Assembly (NCBI GenBank): GCA_036676195.1
Contig: JAKFDK010000064.1
Location: 1-20,596, forward strand
DNA: 20,596 nt
Source: JAKFDK01 sp036676195
GTDB taxonomy: Bacteria; Bacillota; Sulfobacillia; Symbiobacteriales; ZC4RG38
Direction: 5' to 3'
Positions 7,708 through 14,807 of the stretch are shown piece after piece. The notes under the pieces are model-generated. The model was not told the origin of the DNA and searched no databases. It saw only the letters and a program-made list of their open reading frames with translations. Position 1 is the first letter of the stretch, and each line of letters begins with the position of its first letter. The position numbers and the translations under genes are program-made.

Positions 7708-7976
7708 GTGAGGGAAGGTGAAGCGGCGCGCGGCGGGGTGCGGCGAAAGTGCGGGAAGGTGAAGCGGGGTGAAGCGGTGTGTAGCCACGGTGCGGGAAGG
7801 TGAAGCGGGGTGCGGCGGGGTGCGGCGGGGTGCGGCGAAAGTGCGGGAAGGTGAAGCGGTGTGCGGCGGTGATGAGCCACGGTGCGGGAAGGTGAAGCCG
7901 GGTGCGGCGGTGATGAGCCACGGTGCGGGAAGGTGAAGCCGGGTGCGGCGGTGTGCAGTCAAAGTGCGGGGAGTTT
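7708..7976. repeat. 41-bp tandem repeat array upstream of recombinase 2
   Basis: Six head-to-tail units begin with GTGCGGGAAGGTGAAGC (GTGAGGGAAGG in the first) at 7708, 7749, 7790, 7841, 7882 and 7923; a partial seventh starts at 7964. All units are exactly 41 bp except the third, which is 51 bp because it carries one extra 10-bp GGGGTGCGGC step. Unit tails come in two types, one ending in GCGAAA or GTCAAA and the other in GAGCCACG or TAGCCACG. The unit length is not a multiple of three and every frame drifts, so it is not protein-coding. The array begins 94 bases before the recombinase start. It is not CRISPR, since there are no unique spacers. Confidence 0.9.
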
Positions 7977-8308
7977 CTGACGCGCCAGCGCTTCGCTAGA
8001 TCCCAGGTGTGCGCTCGCATCGCCGGCGAAGTCGCCGGTGATGGGTGCATCCTTGTTCTCCCGATCGAGCAGAACGGATGGCCCGTCGCGTTCCTCGCCC
8101 GCCTGAGCTGGCAGCCAGTGGTGGTGAACAGGGGCGAGAATTCCCACAGAGGTCCCGTGGGCGGTAAAAAGCGCAGGGCAAAGCTGGCCTGACGGCAGTC
8201 ATGTGATGGCCGAGGACGGGAGGCAGAGATGGTTCCGCCGGCCAGCCGGCCAGGGATATCCCGGACCGGCGCGGCAAGAAAGCAGCCTGAACCCCGCCCC
8301 GGAGGGCC
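7977..8308. other. Non-coding stretch between repeat array and dyads
   Basis: Short open frames exist on both strands, but none has a ribosome site plus recognisable protein character. On the minus strand the text resembles the G+C-rich terminal DNA of a decayed insertion sequence, but I could not identify a family or terminal inverted repeats. Nothing firmer can be said. Confidence 0.4.
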
Positions 8309-8363
8309 AATCATCAATTTTTGCAATGCTTCCGGCGAGCGGTACTTGCAAAAATTGACGATT
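8309..8363. repeat. Dyad 1: 18-bp inverted repeat
   Basis: The arms AATCATCAATTTTTGCAA (8309-8326) and TTGCAAAAATTGACGATT (8346-8363) match at 17 of 18 positions around a 19-base GC-rich centre. The inner 13 bp are perfect. The 49-base core from CATCA to TGACG is the size of a large-serine-recombinase attachment site, but it could equally be a regulator operator or an extruded hairpin. Confidence 0.8.
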
Positions 8364-8390
8364 TCACCCCGATCACCACTCCAGGAGACC

Positions 8391-8443
8391 GGTTTGGGGC
8401 GGTTTGGGGCGGCAAAGACGCACTTAACTACCCCTCCGGGGTA
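8391..8443. repeat. 10-bp tandem duplication and small hairpin between the dyads
   Basis: GGTTTGGGGC occurs twice in exact tandem (8391-8410). It is followed by a 6-bp hairpin, TACCCC-TCC-GGGGTA (8429-8443). Both lie midway between dyads 1 and 2, so the whole 8309-8520 block appears to be an organised cis-acting region. Confidence 0.6.
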
Positions 8444-8470
8444 TCGGTCAGAGCCTTCGGCAGCCAGGAA

Positions 8471-8520
8471 CGTCAAGTATTGCAATTAGCCGCCATCGGG
8501 CGGCCATGCAAAAGCTGACG
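8471..8520. repeat. Dyad 2: diverged copy of the same half-sites
   Basis: CGTCAAGTATTGCA (8471-8484) and TGCAAAAGCTGACG (8507-8520) form an inverted pair with 11 of 14 matches. Their sequence matches the arms of dyad 1 (consensus CGTCA-N2-TTTTGCA). The centre contains its own GCCGCC-ATCG-GGCGGC hairpin (8489-8504). The total of 50 bases nearly equals the 49 of dyad 1, and the two centres are about 160 bp apart. Confidence 0.7.
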
Positions 8521-8557
8521 ATCCGGCCAGGAGATCAGGTTGCTCAGGCGGCGGAAC

Positions 8558-9868
8558 TTAGCGCTGCACGCCAGGAGTTGACGAGAGCCTTGCCCTGCCC
8601 GCCCGCACCACTGCTGCCGCCGCCGCCTGGCCGGCCGTGTAGCCGGTGGCGAAGGCCACCGTAATGTTGTACCCGCCGGTGTGGGCGTGCACGTCCAGCA
8701 CCTCACCGGCGAAATACAGGCCCGGGACCAGGCGGGAAGCCATGGTCTTGGGGTCGACCTCCTTCACGCTGACCCCGCCGCCGGTGACAAAGGCATCGGC
8801 CAGGGGCAGGGTACCGGTCACGGTCACCGGTAGCGCCTTCAGCAGGCGGCTCAGGCGGAGCAGGCCCTCCCGGGGCAGGTGGGCGGCAGTCAGTTGGCCG
8901 TCGAGCTCGGCCAGGCCCAGCAATACCGGTAGCAGCCGCTCGGGGAGGAGTGCCTTCCATACGTTGCGGATGGCCTTCTTTGGCTCCGCCTCCGCCAGGG
9001 TCAGGCAACGGTGGTACAGATCATCGCTGCTCTGGCCGGGGAACAGGTCAATGGCCAGCCGCAGCTGCTGCGGACCCCGGCGCAGGTGCGTCACCGACAC
9101 ATAATGGCTGGTGCGCAGGCTCACCGGGCCGGACAGGCCAAAGTGGGTGAAGATCATGTCCCCTTCCTGGGTGGTCACCTTCTTACCGGCCGGGTCGTAC
9201 AGGGTCTGGGTCACGGCGGAAAGGGACAGCCCCTGCACCGATCGGTCCAGAATCCACGGATCGGCAGCAGTCAGCGGTACCTCGGTGGGGTAAAGGGGGG
9301 TGACGGTGTGGCCGGCCTGCTGCGCCCAGGCGTAGCCGTCGCCGGTGGAGCCGGTTTTGGGCACACTCGTGCCACCCACCGCCACCACCACGGCGCCGGC
9401 GTGCACTGCCCCGCCTCCGGCCAGCGCGGCGCCGCAGCAGCGGCCCTCACCCAAGGTCAGGCGCTCGACGCGGGCGCCGGTGCGGATGCCCACCCCCAGG
9501 TCACGCAGGTGCGCGATCAGGGTCTGGGCCACGGTGGCGGCCCGGTCGGTGGCCGGGAACATCCGGCCCCGGTCTTCCTCTTTCAGTTTCACCCCCAGCC
9601 CGGCGAAAAAGGAAATGATCTCCTCGCTGCCAAAGGTGGAGAGGGCACTGTACAGAAAACGCCCGTTGCCGGGGATATGGGCGATCAGGTCCGGCACCGG
9701 CTTGCGGTTGGTCACGTTGCAGCGGCCGCCGCCGGAAATGATCAGCTTGCGGCCGAGGCGGTCGCCCTTTTCCAGCAGCAGCACCCGCGCCCCCTGGCGC
9801 CCGGCCGCCGCCGCCGCCATCAGCCCGGCCGGGCCGCCGCCGATAATCAGCACATCGCAGTCGTTCAT
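8558..9868 (-). CDS. BaiN/HI0933-family FAD-dependent oxidoreductase
   Basis: A 436-residue cytosolic flavoprotein, the normal length for this family (NAD(P)/FAD-dependent oxidoreductase, called BaiN in bile-acid bacteria and HI0933-like elsewhere). The N-terminus has the dinucleotide-binding motif DVLIIGGGPAGLMAAAAA, followed by a Glu (LLEKGDRLGRK) for ribose binding and the family signature SGGGRCNVTNRKP. The C-terminal FAD-closing segment reads GLYFAGEVLDVHAHTGGYNI. The physiological substrate of most members is unknown, so I give no reaction. Its own ribosome site is weak, but its ATG overlaps the stop of a 13-codon leader ORF that has a strong one. It is divergent from the tungstate regulator, with a short shared upstream region. 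Nothing suggests it belongs to the mobile DNA downstream. Confidence 0.93.
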   Translation of the reverse strand: MNDCDVLIIGGGPAGLMAAAAAGRQGARVLLLEKGDRLGRKLIISGGGRCNVTNRKPVPDLIAHIPGNGRFLYSALSTFGSEEIISFFAGLGVKLKEEDRGRMFPATDRAATVAQTLIAHLRDLGVGIRTGARVERLTLGEGRCCGAALAGGGAVHAGAVVVAVGGTSVPKTGSTGDGYAWAQQAGHTVTPLYPTEVPLTAADPWILDRSVQGLSLSAVTQTLYDPAGKKVTTQEGDMIFTHFGLSGPVSLRTSHYVSVTHLRRGPQQLRLAIDLFPGQSSDDLYHRCLTLAEAEPKKAIRNVWKALLPERLLPVLLGLAELDGQLTAAHLPREGLLRLSRLLKALPVTVTGTLPLADAFVTGGGVSVKEVDPKTMASRLVPGLYFAGEVLDVHAHTGGYNITVAFATGYTAGQAAAAAVVRAGRARLSSTPGVQR

Positions 9869-9906
9869 GACCCGGCCCGACCGCCGGGCAGTATGGTATG
9901 CTTCAT
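9865..9906 (-). CDS. 13-codon leader ORF overlapping the flavoprotein start
   Basis: ATG 9906 is preceded by AGGAGG with nine-base spacing, the best ribosome site in this intergenic region. It encodes MKHTILPGGRAGS and stops at a TGA that overlaps the flavoprotein ATG as ATGA. The main gene lacks a good site of its own. This arrangement suggests translational re-initiation or coupling. Alternatively it may mark an ancestral start that was shifted out of frame. The peptide itself has no rare-codon run suggesting attenuation. Confidence 0.4.
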   Translation of the reverse strand: MKHTILPGGRAGS

Positions 9907-10013
9907 ATTGACTGGCCTCCTGCTCCGCCGGCGCCCGGTGGGGGCCGGCCGGTTCTGTCCACAGTGTAACCTACGGTTCATCCTGGTCGCAAATGGCAGC
10001 GGGGGGATGGCGC

Positions 10014-11174
10014 ATGTCCGAAAGCAACTACCGGGTCTTCCTTGAGCTGGGAGACGCCCTCCCCGCCGACCGCCTGTGCCGCCTGCTGGAGGCCATTGAC
10101 CGGCTGGGCTCGATTAACCGGGCGGCCGCCGACCTGCAGGTATCATACCGCTATGCCTGGGGCCTGCTCCGCAAGGCGGAAGCCAAGCTGGCGTGCCCGC
10201 TGCTGCAAAGGCGTATCGGCGGGGCCGAGGGCGGCGGGGCCGAACTGTCGGCGGCGGCACGGCGGCTGCTGGTGCAGCACTGGCAGTTTCAGGCCGAGGC
10301 CGAGGCCCGGCTGAGCGAGATTTTCCGATCGTCCCCGGCTGATGCGCCGTCGCCACAGCCGGACACGCCCCCGCCACAGCCCGATCAGGCCCCGCTGCAC
10401 CCGGAGGCGGCCCGGCCGGTGCTGCTGGCCAGCACCATCGGGCCGGTGGAAACGGGGCTGGTGCCGGCGCTGGAGCAGGCGTTTTACCAGCAGTCGGGGA
10501 TCCAGGTCCGCCACGTTGCCGCCGGCAGCGGGCAGGCGCTGGACATTGCCCGGGAAGGGCGCGCCGATCTGGTGCTGGCCCACGCTCCGGAGCAGGAGAG
10601 TGTCTTTCTGGCCGCCGGCTGGGGAACCGGGCGTTATCCGCTGATGGTGAACGACTTCCTGTTGCTTGGCCCGGAAGCCGACCCGGCCGGGGTCAGGGGG
10701 GCGGATACCGCCCGGGTGGCCTTTGCGCGCCTGGCCGCGGCCGGTGCTCCCTTTGTGAGCCGGGGGGATCGGTCTGGCACCCACACCAGGGAACTGGCCC
10801 TGTGGGCTGCCGCAGGCATGACTCCGGCGGCGCCCTGGTACCGCGTGTGTGACCAGGGGGCGATGGGCAGCCTGGCGACCCTGCGTGCGGTCGAAGCGAG
10901 CCAGGCCTATACCCTGGTGGACCGCGCCGCCTTCCTGGCCGCCCGCGGCCAGGGGCTGCAACTGGTGCCGCTTTTGAGCGGCGACCCGGAGTTGCGCAAC
11001 GAGTTCGCCCTGCTGCCGGTGCAGCCGGACCGCTGGAGCGGGGTGCCAGTCCGGGAAGTGGGGCAGTTTGTGCAGTGGGCCACCGGGCCGCAGGGGCAAC
11101 GGCTGATCCGGGCGTTCGGCGCCGACCGATACGGCGAACCGCTGTTCCTGCCTGTGCACCCACCTGGCGACTGA
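10014..11174 (+). CDS. ModE-type HTH fused to a TupA-like binding domain: tungstate/molybdate-responsive regulator
   Basis: A 386-residue one-component regulator. Residues 1-105 form a ModE/LysR-type winged helix, with SINRAAADLQVSYRYAWGLL at about 33-52 as the helix-turn-helix. A Pro-rich linker follows (about 107-132). From about 135 the protein is a periplasmic-type oxyanion-binding domain related to TupA: LLASTIGPVETGLVPALEQAF, GSGQALDIAREGRADLVLAH and SRGDRSGTHTRELALW align by eye with the neighbouring TupA. It has no signal peptide, so the domain works in the cytosol as a ligand sensor. ATG 10014 follows GGGGGG with seven-base spacing; the longer start at 9993 adds residues unlike the family. 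It sits directly before tupABC, whose promoter carries a ModE-type repeat, so it most likely represses that operon when the oxyanion is plentiful. Tungstate over molybdate is inferred from tupA. Confidence 0.9.
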   Translation: MSESNYRVFLELGDALPADRLCRLLEAIDRLGSINRAAADLQVSYRYAWGLLRKAEAKLACPLLQRRIGGAEGGGAELSAAARRLLVQHWQFQAEAEARLSEIFRSSPADAPSPQPDTPPPQPDQAPLHPEAARPVLLASTIGPVETGLVPALEQAFYQQSGIQVRHVAAGSGQALDIAREGRADLVLAHAPEQESVFLAAGWGTGRYPLMVNDFLLLGPEADPAGVRGADTARVAFARLAAAGAPFVSRGDRSGTHTRELALWAAAGMTPAAPWYRVCDQGAMGSLATLRAVEASQAYTLVDRAAFLAARGQGLQLVPLLSGDPELRNEFALLPVQPDRWSGVPVREVGQFVQWATGPQGQRLIRAFGADRYGEPLFLPVHPPGD

Positions 11175-11311
11175 AACTTCCCCCCGCGGGCAGTTCCCTC
11201 CCCTGGCGCGTGTAGCCATTTGGGAAAACTGAAAGCCGTTTGGAACTTTTTCCACGGTTACGCCTACGCGTTCCGCCTCCCCCGGGGCGCCACCCGCAGC
11301 GGGGCGCCAGG

Positions 11312-11340
11312 TTGACGGCACGCTGCAGGTGGCCTAGAAT
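11312..11340 (+). promoter_or_regulatory. Sigma-A promoter of tupABC
   Basis: TTGACG (11312-11317) and TAGAAT (11335-11340) each match the consensus at five of six positions and are separated by the optimal 17 bases. The start site would lie near 11347, some 60 bases before the tupA ATG. The ModE-type repeat begins about six bases downstream of that point. Confidence 0.75.
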
Positions 11341-11352
11341 GGGCAACAGAAT

Positions 11353-11376
11353 CGTTATGCACGAACAAACATAACG
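11353..11376. promoter_or_regulatory. ModE-type operator
   Basis: CGTTATG (11353-11359) and CATAACG (11370-11376) form a perfect 7-bp inverted repeat with a 10-base spacer. ModE of Escherichia coli binds half-sites of the CGTTAT...ATAACG type, and the 24-base span here matches my recollection of the modA operator. It lies just inside the transcript, where bound protein would block promoter clearance. The upstream gene encodes a protein with the matching DNA-binding domain. Confidence 0.75.
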
Positions 11377-11408
11377 CATGCCGCCGCGCCTGCAAGGGAG
11401 GTCTGCCC

Positions 11409-12326
11409 ATGTTCCACCACCACCGGCCCCGCTGCGGAGTTGCCCGGCTGACGGCACTGGCGGCCATTCTGGTCACGCTGGTTGCCTGCACCCGGCCGCC
11501 GGGGGCCGGGCCGAATCCCGCCGGGCCGGGCGCGGCACTGCCGTCGCCGCAACAGACGGACCTGATCCTGGCCACCACGACCAGCACCCAGGACAGCGGC
11601 CTGCTCGATGTACTGATCCCCCGGTTTGAGCAGCAAACCCATTACCGGGTAAAGACCATTGCCGTTGGCACCGGCCAGGCCCTGGCCCTGGGTGAACGGG
11701 GCGAGGCCGACGTGCTGCTGGTGCACGACCCGGCCAGCGAGAAAAAAACGGTGGCCAAAGGGGCGGCGGTGAACCGCCGGCTGGTGATGTACAACGACTT
11801 TGTGCTGGTGGGTCCGCCCGCAGACCCGGCGCATGTGAAAGGCGCCCCCACCACGGCGCAGGCGCTGGGCAAGGTGGCGGCGGCCAGGTCGCCCTTCATC
11901 TCGCGGGGCGACGACTCCGGCACCCACAAGAAGGAACTGTCCCTGTGGCAGGCGGCCGGCCAGAAGCCTGAAGGCAACTGGTACCAGCAAACCGGCAGCG
12001 GCATGGGTCAGACCCTGAATGTGGCCGCCGAAAAAGCCGGTTATACCCTGACCGACCGGGCCACCTACCTGGCCAACCGCGAGCACCTGCAACTGGAGAT
12101 CGTCCTGGAGGGGGATGCCCCGCTCCTGAACATTTACCACATCATGCAGGTCAATCCGGAAAAGTTCAGCAAGGTCAACGCCGCCGGGGCGCAGGCGATG
12201 GTGGAGTTCATGACCAGCGCCGCCACCCAGTCGACCATCGGCCAGTTCGGGGTTGACAAGTACAAAGAGCCCCTGTTCTTCCCGGCCGCCGAGAAGACGG
12301 AGGCGCAACTATTGCAGCAGAAGTAG
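11409..12326 (+). CDS. tupA: TupA tungstate-binding lipoprotein
   Basis: A 305-residue substrate-binding lipoprotein of the tungstate ABC importer. It captures tungstate outside the membrane and delivers it to the TupB permease. A basic N-terminus and hydrophobic core lead to the lipobox LVAC, with lipidated Cys-27. A Pro/Gly-rich tether follows. The binding domain opens with LILATTTSTQDSGLLD (TTTS at 57-60) and contains SRGDDSGTH (166-174), both typical TupA oxyanion-contact regions. AGGGAGG lies seven bases before the ATG. It is the first gene of the operon and is followed after 16 bases by tupB. The cytosolic regulator upstream carries a related domain, suggesting an old duplication. Tungstate rather than molybdate specificity follows from the Tup family, not from a direct test. 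Confidence 0.95.
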   Translation: MFHHHRPRCGVARLTALAAILVTLVACTRPPGAGPNPAGPGAALPSPQQTDLILATTTSTQDSGLLDVLIPRFEQQTHYRVKTIAVGTGQALALGERGEADVLLVHDPASEKKTVAKGAAVNRRLVMYNDFVLVGPPADPAHVKGAPTTAQALGKVAAARSPFISRGDDSGTHKKELSLWQAAGQKPEGNWYQQTGSGMGQTLNVAAEKAGYTLTDRATYLANREHLQLEIVLEGDAPLLNIYHIMQVNPEKFSKVNAAGAQAMVEFMTSAATQSTIGQFGVDKYKEPLFFPAAEKTEAQLLQQK

Positions 12327-12342
12327 CAGTGGAGGGTTAGAC

Positions 12343-13041
12343 ATGGACCTGATCGGGCAGGGGCTGAAAAAGGCGGTGGAAATGCTGGCGGCAGGCGACC
12401 CGGAGCTGTGGCGGGTCACCTGGCTCACCCTGCGGGTCTCCGGCGCCGCCACCCTGATCAGCATGCTGCTCGGGCTGCCGGTGGGGGTGGCACTGGCCCT
12501 CAGCCGCTTTCCCGGGCGCCGCCTGCTGATCAGCCTGGTGAACACCGGCATGGGTCTGCCCCCGGTGGTGGTGGGTCTGTGGGTCAGCCTGCTGCTGTGG
12601 CGGTACGGGCCGCTCGGCTTTCTGGGCCTGATGTACACGCCCACCGCCATGGTGGTGGCCCAGGCCGTGATTGCCACCCCGGTGGTGGCCGGTTTCACCG
12701 TGGCCGGGATCGGGCAGCTCAACCCGAAGCTGACCCTGCAGATCCTGGCCCTGGGCGCCTCCCGCCCGCAACTGTACTGGCTGCTGATCCGGGAAGCCCG
12801 GCTATCGATTCTGGCTGCCGTGATCGCCGGGTTCGGTGCCGTGGTCTCCGAGGTGGGCGCCTCCATGATGGTGGGGGGCAATGTCCTGGGCCAGACCCGG
12901 GTACTGACCACCGCCACGGTCATGGAAGTCTCCCGGGGCCACTTTGACCTGGCCATTGCGATCAGCCTGATTCTGCTGCTGCTGGCCTATACCGTTACCC
13001 TGGCCCTGACCCTGCTCCAGCAACGGGGGCGGTCGGCATGA
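12343..13041 (+). CDS. tupB: TupB tungstate ABC permease
   Basis: A 232-residue inner-membrane permease with about five or six hydrophobic helices (for example ATLISMLLGLPVGVALAL, PPVVVGLWVSLLLW and a C-terminal SLILLLLAYTVTLALTLL). The cytoplasmic coupling loop carries the EAA-type pattern around LALGASRPQLYWLLIREAR, which docks on the ATPase. ATG 12343 is preceded by GGAGGG with a six-base gap. The open frame extends further upstream, but only as overlap with tupA. Its TGA overlaps the tupC ATG (ATGA). It forms the channel of the TupABC importer together with the lipoprotein before it and the ATPase after it. Confidence 0.94.
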   Translation: MDLIGQGLKKAVEMLAAGDPELWRVTWLTLRVSGAATLISMLLGLPVGVALALSRFPGRRLLISLVNTGMGLPPVVVGLWVSLLLWRYGPLGFLGLMYTPTAMVVAQAVIATPVVAGFTVAGIGQLNPKLTLQILALGASRPQLYWLLIREARLSILAAVIAGFGAVVSEVGASMMVGGNVLGQTRVLTTATVMEVSRGHFDLAIAISLILLLLAYTVTLALTLLQQRGRSA

Positions 13042-13802
13042 GTGCACCCCTGGTTGCGGTGCAAGACCTACGGGTACGGCGGGGCGGGCTGACGGTGCTG
13101 GAGATTCCCGCTCTCACCGTGGCGGCAGGGGAGGTGCTGGCGGTGATCGGCCCCAACGGGGCCGGCAAATCCACCCTGCTGCAGGCGCTGGCCCTGCTGG
13201 TGCCGGCGGAAATGACCTATACCTTTGCCGGGCGCACGGCGGTGCTGCCGCAGGAGGCCCTGGCCCTGCGGCAGCAGATGGCAGCAGTGTTTTCCGAATC
13301 GCTGCTCCTGGACGCGTCGGTGTTCGACAACGTGGCCCTGGGCCTGCGCCTGCGGCGGGTAGACCGGCGCACGGCGGCGGCGCGGGTGCACGCCTGGCTG
13401 GATAAGCTGGGGGTGGCCCACCTGGCCGGCCGCCCGGCCCGCACCCTGTCCAGTGGCGAGGCCCAACGGGTGAGCCTGGCGCGGGCCCTGGTGCTGGAGC
13501 CGCGCCTGCTGTTTCTGGACGAGCCCTTTGCCTCGCTGGATGTGCTGGGCCGGGCCGCCCTGCGGCAGGATTTGCGCCCGCTGCTGAAGGAGGCCGGTAT
13601 CACGGCCCTGTTTGTGACCCACGACTTCACCGAGATTCTGCCCCTGGCCGACCGGGTGGCGGTGCTGGCCGGTGGGCGGCTGGTGCAGGCGGGAACACCG
13701 GCCGCAGTCTTCCGCCGGCCGGCGGATGCCACGGTGGCGTCTTTGGTGCAGGCGGCGGCTGACCTGGGCCGGCTGGTCGGGGGCGACAACGGTATTGGTT
13801 GA
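13038..13802 (+). CDS. tupC: TupC tungstate ABC transporter ATPase
   Basis: A 254-residue nucleotide-binding subunit that powers TupB. Walker A is GPNGAGKST (38-46), the signature is LSSGEAQRVSLARA (137-150), Walker B is LLFLDEPFASLD (157-168) and the switch histidine is His-195 in FVTHD. The Q-loop glutamine expected after AAVF is replaced by Ser-86 (AAVFSESLLL), a departure from most importers. The start overlaps tupB by four bases. A promoter for the next gene overlaps its stop codon, so the tup transcript may end or run on into the HAD gene. No terminator was seen directly after it. Confidence 0.94.
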   Translation: MSAPLVAVQDLRVRRGGLTVLEIPALTVAAGEVLAVIGPNGAGKSTLLQALALLVPAEMTYTFAGRTAVLPQEALALRQQMAAVFSESLLLDASVFDNVALGLRLRRVDRRTAAARVHAWLDKLGVAHLAGRPARTLSSGEAQRVSLARALVLEPRLLFLDEPFASLDVLGRAALRQDLRPLLKEAGITALFVTHDFTEILPLADRVAVLAGGRLVQAGTPAAVFRRPADATVASLVQAAADLGRLVGGDNGIG

Positions 13803-13828
13803 CATCCGTAATTTGGAGAGTATTAAAT
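13799..13828 (+). promoter_or_regulatory. Candidate promoter for the HAD gene
   Basis: A consensus TTGACA (13799-13804) overlaps the tupC stop. Two -10 options follow: TATTAA at 13821 (16-base spacer) or TTAAAT at 13823 (18-base spacer), each with four of six matches. It would start transcription near 13835, independent of tungstate control. Confidence 0.5.
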
Positions 13829-13872
13829 CATAAAGGAGGCGAACTGCCCAACAGAGAGAGGGGGAGGGCCGG

Positions 13873-14706
13873 TTGGGACGCATCTCCGGCTTCATTCTTG
13901 ATATTGACGGGTCGGTGGCCAGGGGCAGGCAGGCGATTCCGGGGGTACCGGAAACCCTGCTGGATTTGCGGGCGCGGGGGCTGCGCCTGGCCTTTTGCAC
14001 GCAGGAATCGGCCGATACCCCGGACGAGGTGTCCGAGCGCCTGGGCCGGGCCGGGATTGCGGCTGTGCCGGGCGAAATTGTCACCGCCGCCGTGGTGGCG
14101 GCCGAATATGTGCGCCGCCAACTACCGGGGGCCCGGGTGTTTGTGGTGGGGGCGCAGGGGCTGCTGGACGCGTTGCAGTGCCGGGGCGTTACGGTGGTGG
14201 CATTGGAGCAGGCCCACACCGCTGATGTGCTGCTGATGGGGCGGGACCCCGAGTTTGACTATACCAAGCTGAACGCTGCCTGCCAGGCGGTCTGGCGGGG
14301 GGCACGCTTTCTGGTTACCAATCTGGACCGGGCTCTGCCGGTGGAGAACGGCCTGGTCCCCTGCGTGGGGGCCTTTGCCCAGGCGGTGATCTTTGCCACC
14401 CGCCGCCGGCCCCTGGTGCTGGGCAAGCCCTCCCGCTGGGCGGCGCAAACGGCTCTGGGCGTGCTGGGGCTGCCGCCCACCGAGGTGGCGGTGGTGGGCG
14501 ACCGGGTGCGCCAGGATATCCAGTTAGGCAAGAATGCCGGCTGCCAGACGGTGCTGGTGCTGTCCGGCGGCACAACCCCGGCCGACCTGCGGCGGATTCC
14601 CGATCGCCTGCGGCCGGATGCGGTGCTGCCCGATGCCACGCACTTGCCGGCCTGGCTGGAGGGGCGCAGTCAGGGGGCAGACCAGCCAGCGCACACACCG
14701 GCATAG
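13873..14706 (+). CDS. HAD-superfamily phosphatase, NagD-like (class IIA)
   Basis: A 277-residue cytosolic phosphohydrolase. Motif I is FILDIDGSVARG, with nucleophile Asp-10 and acid/base Asp-12. Motif II is AFCTQES (Thr-43), where class IIA members usually have TNN. The motif III lysine is Lys-185 in LGKPS. Motif IV is VVGDRVRQDI (Asp-210, Asp-215). The large middle cap (about 65-180) is typical of the NagD/4-nitrophenylphosphatase branch. The substrate is unknown. The TTG start is preceded by GGAGGG a few bases upstream; no in-frame ATG precedes the nucleophile motif. It lies between a private promoter and a strong terminator, so it is probably expressed alone. There is no obvious link to tungstate transport. 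Confidence 0.88.
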   Translation: MGRISGFILDIDGSVARGRQAIPGVPETLLDLRARGLRLAFCTQESADTPDEVSERLGRAGIAAVPGEIVTAAVVAAEYVRRQLPGARVFVVGAQGLLDALQCRGVTVVALEQAHTADVLLMGRDPEFDYTKLNAACQAVWRGARFLVTNLDRALPVENGLVPCVGAFAQAVIFATRRRPLVLGKPSRWAAQTALGVLGLPPTEVAVVGDRVRQDIQLGKNAGCQTVLVLSGGTTPADLRRIPDRLRPDAVLPDATHLPAWLEGRSQGADQPAHTPA

Positions 14707-14744
14707 ACCCGGCGCTCCCGGCAGCGGTGGGGAAGTGGTTCCGA

Positions 14745-14771
14745 AAGGCCGAACCCAACGGGTTCGGCCTT
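14745..14771 (+). terminator. Terminator after the HAD gene
   Basis: A perfect 12-bp stem, AAGGCCGAACCC / GGGTTCGGCCTT, has a 3-base loop and ends in TT followed by CC. Such stability 38 bases past the stop makes termination likely despite the lack of a long U-run. It also marks the left edge of the RiPP island. Confidence 0.75.
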
Positions 14772-14807
14772 CCGGGCGCGTGCAGCTTGTCCCTCAGCCA
14801 GGGCTGA

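Noticed and set aside
7708..7976. CRISPR array
   Set aside because: The units are contiguous with no unique spacers, and no cas genes are present.
7648..8485. Long minus-strand ORFs with Pro/Ser/His-rich repeats
   Set aside because: They arise from the 41-bp repeats being open in all frames; the repeat length is not divisible by three and no ribosome sites are present.
11175..11311. Molybdenum-cofactor-type riboswitch upstream of tupA
   Set aside because: The interval lies before the predicted transcription start and shows only GGGGCGCC direct repeats, not a conserved aptamer fold.
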